Of a DNA stretch of 64,000 nt, positions 10,903-22,900 are shown piece by piece (the first letter of the stretch is position 1; each line of letters starts with the position of its first letter). The notes under the pieces are model-generated. The model was not told where the DNA came from. It worked only from the letters and a program-made list of their open reading frames with translations, and searched no databases. The position numbers and the translations under genes were made by a program. This stretch comes from Gnetum montanum. Its lineage: Eukaryota; Streptophyta; Gnetopsida; Gnetales; Gnetaceae. The stretch lies in NCBI GenBank assembly GCA_015680685.1, contig MNCI01025089.1:740543-804542 (forward strand), written 5' to 3'.

Positions 10903-11829
10903 TGATGAATCATCAATTGGCTGGGTTATCTAATAAAAGGTCAACTTTTTGGTTGGCTTTGATATCCTGGCTTTGATAACAAGGCCCTAATATTGAGTAT
11001 TTGATGTCGGAGCCTCAACATTGGCTATCCAATGTCGAAGCCTAGGGCATGATGTTGGATATCCGATATTACAAGGTATACATCGACCTATAAATATAGC
11101 ACTTGGATGCATAGTTTGGGCATTAGTTTCAATAGTTTTGCATTAGTTTTTCATAGTTTTGTCAATATAGTAGCTAATCTCTTGTAGTTTTATTCCATAA
11201 TCTTACAAAATAGTTAGTGAGTGCCCCCAGAGTGGATTTGAGTCAGTTTTAGGGACTCTTAATTGACTGGCAATGTACCTGAACATATTTCATGAATAGC
11301 AATAAGAACAAGATTGGTTCTTATTCATTGCAGAACTTTGACTTAGATTACATTCACTTTTCATGAACTTAGTAAATATTTACATTCTCATGCATTTCAA
11401 TTAATTAGGCACATAAGTATGATTTTGACCATGCATATGACTCTTGGTAATCCCAACAATGCTTAACGTTTGGTAACCTAGCAGCATTATATGTGTTTAG
11501 GATGTGCATGAGAACTAGGATTAAATACTTATGTTAGAGTAGTCAATTATTAATTAGAAATTAGATTAGTTGAATTGATTATAAATTTATTTTCAACTAT
11601 TTTTAATCATAGAATAATAAAATATAAAATAATAAAAATCATATGCCTCATTCTAGACTAAACCATACGTGATAAAGCTACCACTAGTCCAAGTGGGAAG
11701 ACAGTGAACTATGATCAAGTCATAGTAATCTAGAGGCCATAACTAGTCCCATCCACGAAATTCAACTAAATCATGTATGAACAGTTGTGATTGGTATGGT
11801 TGAATGTAGGGGTACCTTGTTGCTCATCA
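10903..11829 (+). repeat. 5' LTR of Gypsy C (927 bp)
   Basis: Starts TGATGAATCATC and ends GTTGCTCATCA, followed by a primer site. It aligns throughout with 23608-24554 (shared GTCAACTTTTTGGTTGG, CATATGCCTCA, ACCACTAGTCCAAGTGGGAAG). A TATAAATA box lies at 11089-11096. U3 contains repeated short ATGTTGG/GATATC-type motifs. The 5 bp before it, CTTAA (10898-10902), nearly match the CTCAA after the 3' LTR. Confidence 0.9.
11089..11096 (+). promoter_or_regulatory. TATA box in LTR of Gypsy C
   Basis: TATAAATA followed by TAGCACTTGGATGCAT; the matching place in the 3' LTR reads TATACATATAGCACTTGG. The position fits the U3/R promoter of an LTR retrotransposon. Confidence 0.65.
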
Positions 11830-11848
11830 TTGGTGTTGTTGCTAGGGA
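11830..11848 (+). other. Primer-binding site of Gypsy C
   Basis: TTGGTGTTGTTGCTAGGGA directly after the LTR end TCATCA. It is a decayed form of the TTGGCACCGTTGTCAGGGA site seen in element G, the Asp-tRNA-type site typical of Athila-like Gypsy elements. Confidence 0.75.
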
Positions 11849-12124
11849 TAGTTCTAGTTATCTAGATTAGTTATATTATACATGATCACTATAAAGGTAT
11901 TAACTATATATTTTTTAGAAAACATTAATATTTTAAGTCACACACATTATTAGACAAAGGCATGTCTTCTTCACACAAGACCCATAATGCATCGTATGAT
12001 GAGAACACTTGTAGGAGAAATGATAGGATATATACTAAAGAAAATTGGAGTGAATAGGTATTTCCTATGCTCATTTAGACCCTTACTACACTCAAAGACT
12101 ACATTCAACTAGTGTAAAAAATCC
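11849..12124 (+). pseudogene. Gypsy C leader and gag start, truncated
   Basis: An untranslated leader is followed by an ATG at about 11962 in the context ATGTCTTCTTCACACAAG. This parallels the gag starts of element G (ATGTCTTCTTTTCCACAC at 48132) and element D (18855). The reading frame stops soon after. The junction with minus-strand element D lies somewhere in about 12060-12125. The rest of C's gag resumes at 19931. Confidence 0.5.
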
Positions 12125-12649
12125 TAGAGGAGATGGTGTCATATATTTATTCACTTAACTTCCTGATATTTGAACAATGTCAGAATGGCTATAAACCCAA
12201 GAAAAAGCATCCAAGCACCCAAGAGAATGGCCACCACCAATGCATCAGATCCCCTTGAAGTCAGATCCTTTGAGTCTTACCTTGGTTTGAAAAATACCCA
12301 GCCACTAATTCATTAACAAGTTTATTTAGAAAAAAGGGACTATACTATTCCAAGCCAAAGGAGACCATAGAGTTGTATGGATGAGTGAACAACATGGACT
12401 CATTACTTGTTTTACCAAAAGAACCATACCTTAATATCAACATCATAATTCAAAGGCAAAAACCAAGCATTAGCAATCAATATGATATAATTCAATCCAA
12501 CATCATGAGAACTTATTAGATGATGAATAAAAGTAAATGAAGCAAACAAAGAAATAGTAAAAACATGAAAAATGGTGTAAAACAAAAATAAAAAAAGTTG
12601 AAAGAATGTGTAAAACAAAAATTTAGAAAGAACTGAGGGCCTAGAATGG
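12125..12649 (-). other. 3' non-coding region of Gypsy D, truncated
   Basis: AT-rich sequence after the integrase stop. It matches the equivalent region of G in order and spacing down to about 12125, where similarity is lost at the join with C's leader. The minus ORF of 124 codons here is not similar to any known protein and probably arises by chance. Confidence 0.55.
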
Positions 12650-13760
12650 TTAGCATAGGTGGCCATGTCCCCCATGACTAAGTTGGAAGGAGGAGATCGA
12701 AAATAGTGAGTAGGGTTGTCCATCAAGAGAGGTAGCATGTGTACTAGGTATCTTAAGATTCTGGAAAGGTTTGGTTTGTTGCACATTGACCAAAATTTTC
12801 TTATCTAGTCTCTTAGGTTTGTATATTTTCATGGCCCCTAAAGGAAAATTTTCATAAATAATATAAGGTCCTTTCCACATTGTTTGAAATTTAGTACGTT
12901 GTGGCACATGTGTGGGCTTCTAGTAGAGAACCTTATCTCCTGGCTAATATTTAACTTTCCTAATTCTTAGGTCATGACATTGTTTATTGAAGGCCTTCTG
13001 TAATTCATTAGATTACAGGGTAGCTAATCGATATTCATCTAGCAAATTAAGTGTTACTGACCATTTTTTCTATGCTAGATCAAGGTCAAGGTTGAGGTCA
13101 CATGCCATGGATAGTTTACTATTTTGAATGGGAAGCGTTGGTAATTTACTATCCACTAACTTATAGGGAGAGTAGCCTGTAGGTAGTTTCCATGTGAACG
13201 GTATACCCAAATAGCATCATTCAGTTTAGTGTTCCAGTCTCACCTAAACTTGCTAATGGTTCTTGTCAATATATTCGTAATCTTGCTGTTACTGACTTCT
13301 ACTTGACCATTCGCTTGGGGGTGGTATGGTGTAGTCAATTTATGCTACATTAATTGCCAAAAAGCTGCACCTGTGAAGTGTGTACCATTGTTTGAAATAA
13401 GTGCACATAGCACACCAAATCTATTTATGATTTGTTGTTGAACAAATTGCACAGCTGTAGATGATGTAAAATCTTTAACAATAGCTGCTTCAACCCATTT
13501 TGTTAGGTAATCAACAACAACAATAATATAAGCTTTTCCATTGGACATTGGTGTAATTGGCCCCATAAAATCAATTCCACAAATGTTGAAGGATTCTAAT
13601 GGTTAAATCCATTATTGTGGATCCTCCATTCTAATGGTCATTCCCCCATCACGTTGACAGTACTCACAAGATTGGACAAAATGATGGGCGTCCCAAAATA
13701 ATGTAGGCCAATACTATTCTGCAAGCAAGATCATGATGGTTGTTCATCTCCTTGAGTAAT
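12650..13760 (-). pseudogene. Gypsy D integrase
   Basis: Inserts element DNA in active relatives. Minus-strand reading shows the zinc-binding end CEYCQRDGGM (about 13665-13640), then MGPITPMSNGKAYIIVVVDY (13566 onward) with TKWVEAAIV, IINRFGVLCALISNNGTHF (second catalytic aspartate of the DDE triad replaced by N), and a C-terminal tail FQTMWKGPYIIYENFPLGAM...VNVQQTKPF ending HGHLC at 12650. The same tail ends elements F and G. The segment between 13345 and 12907 contains stops. Confidence 0.88.
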
Positions 13761-15600
13761 GGCCCCCACAAGGATCCTCATGAGTATCTTGTAAAACTTG
13801 TAGTTGATCTATATCAGGAAAACACCATTGAACCAAGCCATTAGGACACTTTGTAAAGTTTCCCATTGATCTCCATAAAGTACTTGGCTTGGTGAAGAAA
13901 CTGTTGTTTCTTCTTAAGGTTTAACTGTTGTGGTGTTTGTTGGGTGAGGAGATAGGTAAGAATGCTACTGTACCAGTTTGTTTGTATGGGTGATTGATTA
14001 TTGACTACACTAGTAAGGAGGAATTAATCAGGGAAATGATTAGAAATTGGATACTCATCCTCTTTGTTGTCCCATCGCAACTGAGATAAATGATTAGCAA
14101 CTACATTCTTGACGCCCTTGTAATCGATCATTGTTAAATCAAACTCTTATAAGATTATAAGCCACCATATGATACGAGGGCTTACCATTGGCTTATTCAT
14201 GAGGAATTGGATTGCACTATGATTTGTATGTATATATACTTTATATCCCAATACATAGTGTCTAAAATTTTCTAGTGAAAACACTACAACCATTAATTCT
14301 TTCTCTGTGGTAGTGTAGTTAATTTGTGCACCAGAAATACATCTACTTGCATAGTGGATGTAATAAGGATGCTTCTGGTCATCTAACTATGTAAGTATAG
14401 CTCCTAAAGCATAGTTGGATTTGTCAGTCATGATATGGAATGGTTTGGACCAGTCAAGAGCTTGTAGAATGGGTGTTTCTACTAGCTTCTGTTTCAAAGT
14501 TTGAAAAGCTAATTCACATTTCCTAGTCGACTCAAAAGGTATGCCATTTTTTGTTAATTCCATAAATGGTTTGGAAACCTTTGAAAAGTTCTCAATAAAT
14601 ATCCTATAGTAGCTAGTACATCCATGGAATTACCAAATATCTTTGATAGTTTCCATTTGATGAGTAATTCCTTGAATAACTTTGATTTTCTTAGGGTCTA
14701 CCTTAATCCTTGTGTGAGATTTTGTGCCCTAATACTATGCCCTCTTGGACCATAAAATGAATTTTCTATGAGTTGAGCCTCAAATTTATTTCTACACATC
14801 TTTTTAACACTTGCTCCAACCAGTCCAAGGCTTGATCAAAGTTTGCTCCATAAGTGGAGAAGTAATCCGTAAAGACCTCCATGCCATTCCCTTTCTGCTA
14901 TTGGAATATGCTTAGAACTAGTCGTTGAAATGTTGTAGGGGCATTAAACAAGCCAAACAACATCTGTTTGTATGCGAATGTTCCCCAAGGACTAGTGAAT
15001 GTAGTCTTGGTTTGGTCTTCTAGGCTATTTGTATTTGATTATATCCACTATATCTATCCAAAAAACTATAGTAGCGATGCCTTGCGATGGTGTCTAAGAC
15101 TTGGTCAATAAATGGTAATGGAAAGTGATCTTTGAATGTTGCCATATTTAGTAGCTTAAACTTTATGCACACCCTCCATTTACCTCCATTTTTAGGCACA
15201 ATAACTAAGGGGATAACCCATTCACTATCAATAATGGGATATATGATCCTAGCCTTGAGAAGCTATTCAATTTATTCCTTAACTACTTCCTTTAGCTTTG
15301 GGTTCAAATGACTCTACGGTTGTCTTCAAGGCTACATGGAGGGGTTGGTGTAAATCCTATGTTGGCATATCCTAGGATCTATTCCAATTAATTCAAGATA
15401 TGATCAAGTTAAGGCTTTTGTCCATCTATTGATTACCTTTACTAGTTCTTCTTTCTATTGAGGAGCAAGCTTAGCATTGATAATTACTAGTTTTCCATTT
15501 CTAAGAAATATGTATTCCATACTGGTGGGCAATGGTTTTAGCTCAAGGGGCTTCTGCTTAAATTTCTCAGGGATTTCCAACTTTCCCTAGTTGACATTTT
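13761..15600 (-). pseudogene. Gypsy D reverse transcriptase and RNase H
   Basis: Readable minus-strand blocks: PLVIVPKNGGKWRVCIKFKL and ATFKDHFPLPFIDQVLDTIA then YSGYNQIQIA (about 15220-15020); EVFTDYFSTYGANFDQAL (about 14885-14835), where the catalytic pair is altered (FTDYF instead of FMDDF); TSYYRIFIENFSKVSKPF (about 14620-14570). RNase H follows with PFHIMTDKSNYALGAIL, YYTTTEKELMVVVFSLENFRHYV-like text and NHSAIQFLMNKP (about 14450-14180), ending VVANHLSQLRWDN near 14060. Stops and frameshifts are many. It is the same family as F's pol. Confidence 0.88.
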
Positions 15601-16741
15601 CAAGGTTAAGACTTAGAAGTTGGCGGTGGACTTGCTCTAATGCATCTATGCTATCAATGTAAGCATAATTCAAACCCTTAGTTGGTTCCATGTATATGAG
15701 TGAACTACTTTCTTGATTAGCTATCATCCACTAGATGCCTTCCTATCATGTGGCTATTGCATATAGACATCTTTTTATGTTAATCACTTTTGCATACTAA
15801 TTGCATGCAAGAAATGTTAAACTTTGTACAAACCATGACCTCTACATGCAATTACACCCCATGTGACTATATGTGATGCATGAAAATTTCTTCTTCTTGA
15901 TCTTTCTGACTATATTTTCTTTTGATATTTCTAGAGAAAGATCATAGATTCCTATGTGTGCAACAATGGTGCTTAGCCATGCTCTTCCCATTATGATTGG
16001 GAAGTTCTCCTTACTATTGTTCAGCTAAATCACTAGGAAATTAGCTAGGTATGACCACCCACAAATAGTGATAACAATGTCTTCCACTAGTCCCAATGGG
16101 ACAGTGATGGATTAGTCAGCCAACTCTAGACAAATGTTGCTCTTTTTCAATGAAGGCAAGTTCTAAGCCTTTTACATTTCTTGAGAAATCAAGTTGACAC
16201 TGGAACCTAAATCCAAAAGAGCCTTGCACGATGCATTTCTAGTGATTTGTAAGTATATCAGAGGACTCCTAGGATTAGACAATTTCCTAGGAAGGTGGTT
16301 AGCTTTGATCCAGTCGATAACGACATGTGCTAGCATGACCATATGCATTGAGTGAAGTGATTGGGTTGAAGGGGGCTCCAAAGTTTTGATTGATACTGAG
16401 GTGTCTAAGGAATTAGTTGCTTGTGATTGCAAGGGCCTGGTTGGACTATTGGTTCTAAAGAAAGGTCTTTTCTTGATGTGGTTGTTCAAACCGATAGTAG
16501 GTTGAGAGTTAACAGCCCTTGTGGCATTATGTTGTTGTAGCTGGGTAGGGATTTCACCTTGCATAGTTGGAGCAGGTGGTAGTGGAGCCATTGGTGGAAG
16601 AGATGCAGCCAAATGAGAAGGATGATATTCTTGTAAAATATCACCTCTAGAAGAGGGAGTCTCATAATACTTTTGGGCATGGTAGGGAGATTGAGAAGTG
16701 ATGTAACCGGTAGAGTCATGTGGGGAGATTGGCTGCTGCAT
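15601..16741 (-). pseudogene. Gypsy D gag C-terminus and retropepsin
   Basis: The open piece 16741-16172 holds a proline/glutamine-rich spacer, then HMVMLAHVVIDWIKANHLPRK and ALLDLGSSVNLISQEM. The last is the aspartic-protease active-site region, with D-L-G in place of the usual D-S-G. Protease text continues out of frame to about 15950 (PIIMGRAWLST). The block aligns with G (50404-51187) and F (30190-30800). Confidence 0.85.
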
Positions 16742-18855
16742 GTGATATCCATATGAGTCAAGTTGCCAATAAGGATACTATTTCCTTGGTGGTGGTATTC
16801 CCCATGATTATGGGTGCTACCACTATTGATATTGCTCAATTAGTTATGGTGCATTTCCACTGGGATAATATGTTAAGGGTTGGTGGAATTTCCTTCGATC
16901 ACCTTGAGGATAAGGTAACCTTTGGGTGTTTTCCTTTTATTTAATTGTGGGTTGAGTGCATACACCCCAAACTCTTACAGATGTGAGATTACAGGAAAAC
17001 ATCCCTTAGGATGGTCATATTGATATATTTCACATCCACTATCATTGTCTATATCTTACTCCACAACCTCTTCAATGATGGTAACTTTGCCCTTACCTTT
17101 GCTACGTGCATGTTTAGCTTATCTATTTTTTTCTTTTTTCATAATCACTACCTTGCTCTCTAGACTCCTCTACTATTTTAAGAATAGTTTGAAATCTATT
17201 ATCTAGGAAATCCCACATTTGGTCTACCTTTGCTGAACCTTCTGATGTCATCTTTTGGATAGGAAAAGTTTTCCTATTCACCATCTCTTCGAATGGTGAC
17301 TCTTCTTCATCACAAAATCTTACTTTCCTCTTCCAAAGGAAAGGATCTTAGTTATACTCTTCTGCACTTTCTCTCTTCCCTAGTTCACTTTATTCCTTAG
17401 CAACCTACTCCAATAGTCTTTGAATTTGATGGAACCTAAGCTTAAATAGTCTCCCTTAGGCATAAGTTCCAAGGGTTATTCTCGTTTCATGCTTAAGCCC
17501 ATCCACGAGATGGTACAATTGATGACTTTATGAATAACCATAGCTAGGAGAATAGTGTAATAGTGCATAATATTGGCCCATGGCACAATCCAAGGGTTCA
17601 TGTCCTCCTTGTTTCTAGCCTTGAATTTTCTTTCGCAAGTTAGACACTCAAGAGTATGTTTGGTACTTGTCATTAAATAGTTCTATCATAGTACTCCACC
17701 TACACATGGATTCCAGTTCTAAAGACTAATACCAATTTTTCGCTTCTTTAACTAGTGCTTGTGAAAATAATTTAGGTTTTTTCCATTCATTCTCTATATT
17801 TTGTAAGGCACATGCATCATGGAATGCTTGTAAGTGATTTTGAGGATCAGTGTTATATCACCCTTCAAGTCGTGGGATATTATTCACATCTAATATCTTG
17901 ATCCTACTATCTTTCTAATTCCTTGTTGGAATTCTAAAAGCCTCAATTATGTACAACATACTTTGAGTTGTGAGTAGGGGTTCATCATGATCATCTCGTC
18001 CATGGCATCTATGATGCCTACATTGTTCCCTACTCTTCCTTCTTCTATGTTGTGACTCTGTAGAGTGCCCTCATCCCCTTTCCTGGTTGTTTCATCTATG
18101 ACTTCCACTTTACCTACCTTTATCCCCATGGTCTTTCTCCTTATGAATAAGTCCAAATACTAAAGGAGATGATGAAGGAGATGATGAAGGTGAAGAAGAA
18201 GGAGAACTATCACCATGATGGTGTCTGCTACCTTCTCTTATGCGGTCTGATCCCCAATCGTGATTGCAATCAGAATGTCCACCTTTATCATGAGTTCATG
18301 TTCCTTTTTTGGATCCTTTGTGCCCATGGGTATCAGAACCTCAGTTATAAATAGTGAAACAACCCCTTGGCCAAAGTGAAGGGGAGGAACATCGTTATGT
18401 GGGAGACTACCTAAGGTAGGTTCACCATCCTCATTTTCACTTAAGACATGTGGGGCATCCTGGGACCACCTGCCCTTCAAAGACTTATTATGTGTCTCCT
18501 ATTTCAAGTCCCTTTGACATTATGCCTCTGTGGAATAGTATTCTTTCAATTCATGGTCTTGCACAATGTATTCTACATCTAAGTGTGGCATGCCAATTTA
18601 TGTGAGAGCACGAAGAAGCATGCTCAGGACTGAACGATCGGGTGGTAACACTATGTTACCTTCTAAGTCTCGCTAACATAGTTGTTTATGTTGATGGAGC
18701 ATAAAGATGAAATCTGGTATATACTCATTGAGATAAATATATACCACTTGAACTTGTTGAGGGACTAGCAAATCAATGTCGTGTGTATTATGTTGCCGAC
18801 TATTTCTTGTTCCAGACCTAGGCAATGAGGCGCTTTCATATGAAGAAGGAGACAT
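16742..18855 (-). pseudogene. Gypsy D gag
   Basis: Start ATG at 18855. The N-terminus (MSPSSYESASLPRSGTRNSR then VVYIYLNEYIPDFIFMLHQH) is co-linear with G's gag. Further down, the retroelement gag core corresponding to G's ESWYRSLEPETIRRWSTMLE is interrupted by stops and frame changes. The structural role is inferred from position between the primer site and protease. Plus-strand and other minus ORFs here are shadows. Confidence 0.75.
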
Positions 18856-18971
18856 ACTTATCTATTAAGTGTGCAAGTATTCTTGTTTATTATTTTCTCA
18901 ACCAACCCTAAGGGTTCATTCCAACAATGTGAATGATTTCCTAAGTTCTAATTAGTGCATAAATAATTAAT
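18856..18971 (-). other. Leader of Gypsy D
   Basis: Untranslated stretch between the primer site and gag ATG. It is similar to the leader of G and I (shared GGAAATCATTCACATTGTTGG-like text). Confidence 0.6.
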
Positions 18972-18990
18972 TCCCTAACAGCGGCACCAA
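18972..18990 (-). other. Primer-binding site of Gypsy D
   Basis: Minus strand TTGGTGCCGCTGTTAGGGA immediately after the LTR end. It is close to G's TTGGCACCGTTGTCAGGGA; both resemble the Asp-tRNA-type primer site of Athila-like Gypsy elements. Confidence 0.8.
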
Positions 18991-19744
18991 CGATGAGTAG
19001 CGAGGTACCGCTACGCTCAACCATACAAATACGAGCGTTTCACACATGATCCGGTTGAATTCCAAGGACTAAGTGCATATGCACCCTTGTGGAACAATGA
19101 TGGGTTGATTGATCATTGTCTTCCCAAAATTACTTGTATGTCACAATTGTATGGTTAAGTAAGCTTGAGGCATATGATTTTTATATCTTTTATGTTTTTA
19201 TGTCCTATTCTAATAGGGAAAGAGAGACATAACGAGGTGGCTAATTTAACTTAACTAATCATTAACTAAGTTTTACTAACCCTAACACAAGCATCCCTTC
19301 CCACTTGCCATACATATCCTAAACCAGTGCAACACTGCTGGGATTACAAAATGCTAATCGTTACTAGGTTACCAAGTATTACGTGCATGCTCAAAGTGGT
19401 CTTGCTTGTGTAATTTAAATATTTGCTTAATTGATCAAAATGAATTGTTATGCTAATAACAGAAATGTAAAGTTCATAAAATAAAATAAAATGAAATAAA
19501 TGCATAAGAAAATAAAATAAAATAAATGTGTAAGAAAACAAATCTCAAGTGTTGCAAGGATGAATCAAAGAGATCATCTTTATTACCATATACAAGGTGT
19601 GCTAAGGTACATAATACTTAAATAAAGATCTGTCTACAGTTAGATCTCCAACTGTGGGCACTTGGAAAATACTCTAACTACAATAGTTTCGCTACTTAAC
19701 TGCCAAAATACTTCTTCTTTTTTTAATTGTTCACCTGGGCACTG

Positions 19745-19752
19745 TATTTATA
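19745..19752 (-). promoter_or_regulatory. TATA box in LTR of Gypsy D
   Basis: Minus sense CTATAAATACAG, located just downstream of the U3 minisatellite; the expected site for the LTR promoter. Confidence 0.65.
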
Positions 19753-19755
19753 GAC

Positions 19756-19930
19756 TTGGGAGCAAGTACTCTAATAATTAGAGCAACTGCTCTAATAATT
19801 ACAATAACTCTAAGAGTAACCTTTCTAATAATTAAAATAACTCCTAGACTAACCTTTCTAATAATTAGAATGACCCTTTGAGTAACCTTTCTATTAATTA
19901 GAATAACTCCTAGAGTAACTACTCTCATCA
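19756..19930 (-). repeat. U3 minisatellite, about 36-bp unit, about five copies
   Basis: The unit in plus sense resembles CTAATAATTAGAATAACTCC followed by a TAGAGTAACCTTT-like end. It is repeated with small changes, the last copies shortened. It accounts for the repetitive minus ORF (repeated GVILIIRKV). It sits immediately upstream of the TATA box, the usual place for LTR enhancer repeats. Confidence 0.85.
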
Positions 19931-22900
19931 GCATCCAACCTAAGGAGACATATCCAAGGATGGAGACAAGAACAACATGAACACTTGGACATGACCTTAG
20001 ATAGATATTATTCTCTATTGAATAGATGCCCAAACCATGGTTTCTTTGAGAAAAGGTAATGTTTCCACATCATAGATGCACTTCATAATGAAACAAGGGA
20101 GATCCTTGGGATGTATGCTCTAGGTCAATTATATGAGCTACAAACCCATTAGATTAAAGAGTTAATCAAGTATGTGGCAAAAGAAGACAGGCTATGTAGA
20201 CGAGATAATGTAGAGGAAAATAGCTAGGAGCAAACTCTTCAAAAGAAAAGCTATACAACCAACCTTGTCTATACAAAATTTTACAAGGAATATGTAGACG
20301 AGAGAATGAGATGATTTTACAACCAACCTTGTCTATACAAAATTTTATTAATGAGCTTGAAGCAAAGCTAGGTGGGATGTTGGAAGGGATGAATGATAAA
20401 GTTAAGACTTACATAGAAACCATAGAGGAGAGAGTAACACAAAAAAAATCATGTGGTCACAACAAAAGTAAGAAAAAGAATAAGAAATAGCTAGGAACAC
20501 TTATCAGCAAATAGGAAAATTGGTTGAAGAAAGTCAGGCTATAGACTCAACCACAACTAAAGATAATGTATGTGACATTTGAATATATGACCATTTGAAG
20601 GATCATTGCCCAATCTTGTTGCATCTACATAAGAGCTGGGTAAGGGCATTAAATATGAAGTTTGTACAAAGCTACATGCCTAGGAGATCTTCTCTTCCAC
20701 ACAATAATTTTAGACAACCCCAAAACTGATAGTACTATCTTGGGAGGACTTATTACTAGCCTTAACATTGGCATCAACCACAGTTGTAACAACCACAGTC
20801 GTGAGGGAGGCCACCACTAAACTAGCCCTATCCTTCCTACCAACTGAATCCACATGGATATTATGTTCAACACCTTGCTTCACCAACCAGTTTTACTTCC
20901 TCTACTTCAAATCACTACTACCACTCTCCCAAATAGCATTATGCCATAACATCTTATACAAGATCACCATCTCACACATCTCACCCTACACCATATCCTT
21001 GATATTATCATACTCACCTCCATCGTATGTCACCTCCAACAACACTAGAAGGTTTTGCATTACAATATCAATGATAGAAATCCACTTGTGCTACGAACAT
21101 ACATGTAAATGATAACACTAGTATATCTCAACCAAAGTCTCAGAAACATCCCTTCTAAAGGAAAGATCATAAGTTGAAGCCAAACACTCATGGACCTACT
21201 ACATCACCTGAACCAACACAAGGCCAATTTGATGCAACAACCTTCCTTACAAAAATTATGTCTCATAATCATATGCAAAAGCCAATAACCATCACCACTC
21301 CAACAAAAGGCATAAATGATAAACCTATCATTGTGGAGAGACAGAAGAATCCATGCATCAACAATAAAGATAAAGGGTACAATTGTGGGCCGAAAGTTCA
21401 AAATATTAACACAACCCTTATATTGGCCAATCATAAAGTTCAAGAGCAATTGTGTGAGAAAAACCCAGTCTATGTAGTAGCCACTAAACCAGAAGACACC
21501 CAGTGGCTTGAAAATGAGAATATAAAACTGTCTCAAAGGTGCATGGAACTAACTAATTTGCATATTAGTTCTAGAATTTTATAATTTTTTATATGTTTTT
21601 TTATTTTTAATATTTTTCTTTTCTTTATATTTTTCTCTTTTCTTGAGTCATTTTCTTTATGTTTTATGAATGTTTTTTATGTTTTTATTAATAAAATTTC
21701 CAAGTCATGATTAGAAGTCAACACTATGTATTGGGTTTTTTGTGCTGTGCTACTAAGATGATTGGGTAAGTAATCATGTAAAGCAATGAGACTACCTCAT
21801 CCATCCCTCTAGTTCTCTAAATAAAAGATCCCTTTTAGGGAACAATTTGGTTCTTATTTTATGAAACTAAAATTAATCAATGATCATTGTACCTTAAAGA
21901 AAGAGGGAACAATCAAGTTGAAATGGTAAGGTTGTGACCTCAAGAAAACTTGTTGGGTTCTCTTCTTGACTTCCTTCATGTGGTTTATGACTCCTCTTAG
22001 AATGTATCATCACTCCTCCATCAACTAATAAGAGGAAGCTTTGTCTTTGCATAGTGTGATTCCCATTAAAAAAAAAGAACAAAAAAATATTAAAAAATAA
22101 TAAACAATAATGGGAACTCAAAGCACATCCCTTAGATAAAATGATGTGCTACAATAACTAGTTATGGGATTGAAAAGACATGTTATCGATGCTTGAAGAC
22201 ACCCCTCTAACTAAGGCCCTTCCTCCCTTATTCTTTTTTCTTCTTCTTCTAGATTGATGATTGTTCTTTGAGGTGGTTGTGAACTCATGGTATTTGGTAC
22301 GAGGAAACACATCAATGCAAATTTATTGTTCATGCTATGGGCTTGGTTTAAGCTTGGATGGATAGGTATGTTGTTCATTTTAATCACACTTTTTAGAAGA
22401 ACCTGTTGTGGACATGGTCAAGTACCTTACATCCCGATCTTTGCAATTCCTTCTCATTCCATTATTCACCTCACTACTACATGTGATTATGAGCCTTTTG
22501 TTTTTGTGTAGCTTAGTGTAACATCCTAACCATATCAATTGTGTGTTGTTTGGAACAAAGGCATGGTCTATATTTAACTTCTTAGGTGCCTATAGACATC
22601 TATAGAAGTGGTTATGGAAGGGCATTATGGTAGGAGCCCAATTTAGAAAGGACCCACTTGCATACCTTTTGTTGATCATGGCTTTGAACTAACCTTCAAA
22701 TCTTCCAAAACATCAATGATGGTTTCTCTAAATTTATGCATGATTTTGGGACTAATTCTCATCCATTGCATCAATTTTTCCTACTTTTCTATTTCCATAT
22801 CCATTAACATTTCTTGGCCATCTTCTAAATTAGACATTTAGTTACACATATTAGTCATGGGGGCTAGAGATGCTTGCTTTAAAATTTTTGAAATTTTTCC

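Larger units (their letters stand above)
12125..19930 (-). mobile_element. Gypsy element D, nearly full length, 3' LTR missing
   Basis: A minus-strand Ty3/Gypsy copy with 5' LTR (19930-18991), primer site, gag, protease, RT, RNase H and integrase in the canonical Gypsy order. A shortened 3' non-coding region (12649-12125) aligns with element G's 51484-52010 (both contain CTCTTGGGTGCTTGGATG). The remaining 3' non-coding part and the 3' LTR are absent. It lies inside Gypsy C: C's gag text resumes exactly at 19931, adjacent to D's LTR. Many stops make it inactive. Confidence 0.85.
18991..19930 (-). repeat. 5' LTR of Gypsy D (940 bp)
   Basis: Minus sense begins TGATGAGAGTAGTTACTC at 19930 and ends GGGTACC-like GTAGCGGTACCTCGCTACTCATCG. 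U5 shares AATACAAG, CGAGCGTTT and GGAATTCAACC-type blocks with G's LTR. It contains a TATA box (19752-19745) and an upstream minisatellite (19756-19930). Confidence 0.88.

Noticed and set aside
12412-12786. 124-codon hydrophobic minus ORF
   Set aside because: It overlaps the integrase tail in another frame and the AT-rich 3' non-coding region of D; looks membrane-like only because of T-rich codons.
19731-20033. 100-codon minus ORF with repeated GVILIIRKV
   Set aside because: It is the translation of the U3 minisatellite of LTR D, not a repeat protein.
20768-21112. 114-codon plus ORF read as a possible independent protein
   Set aside because: It lies where the gag spacer of Gypsy C belongs and has no signature of its own.
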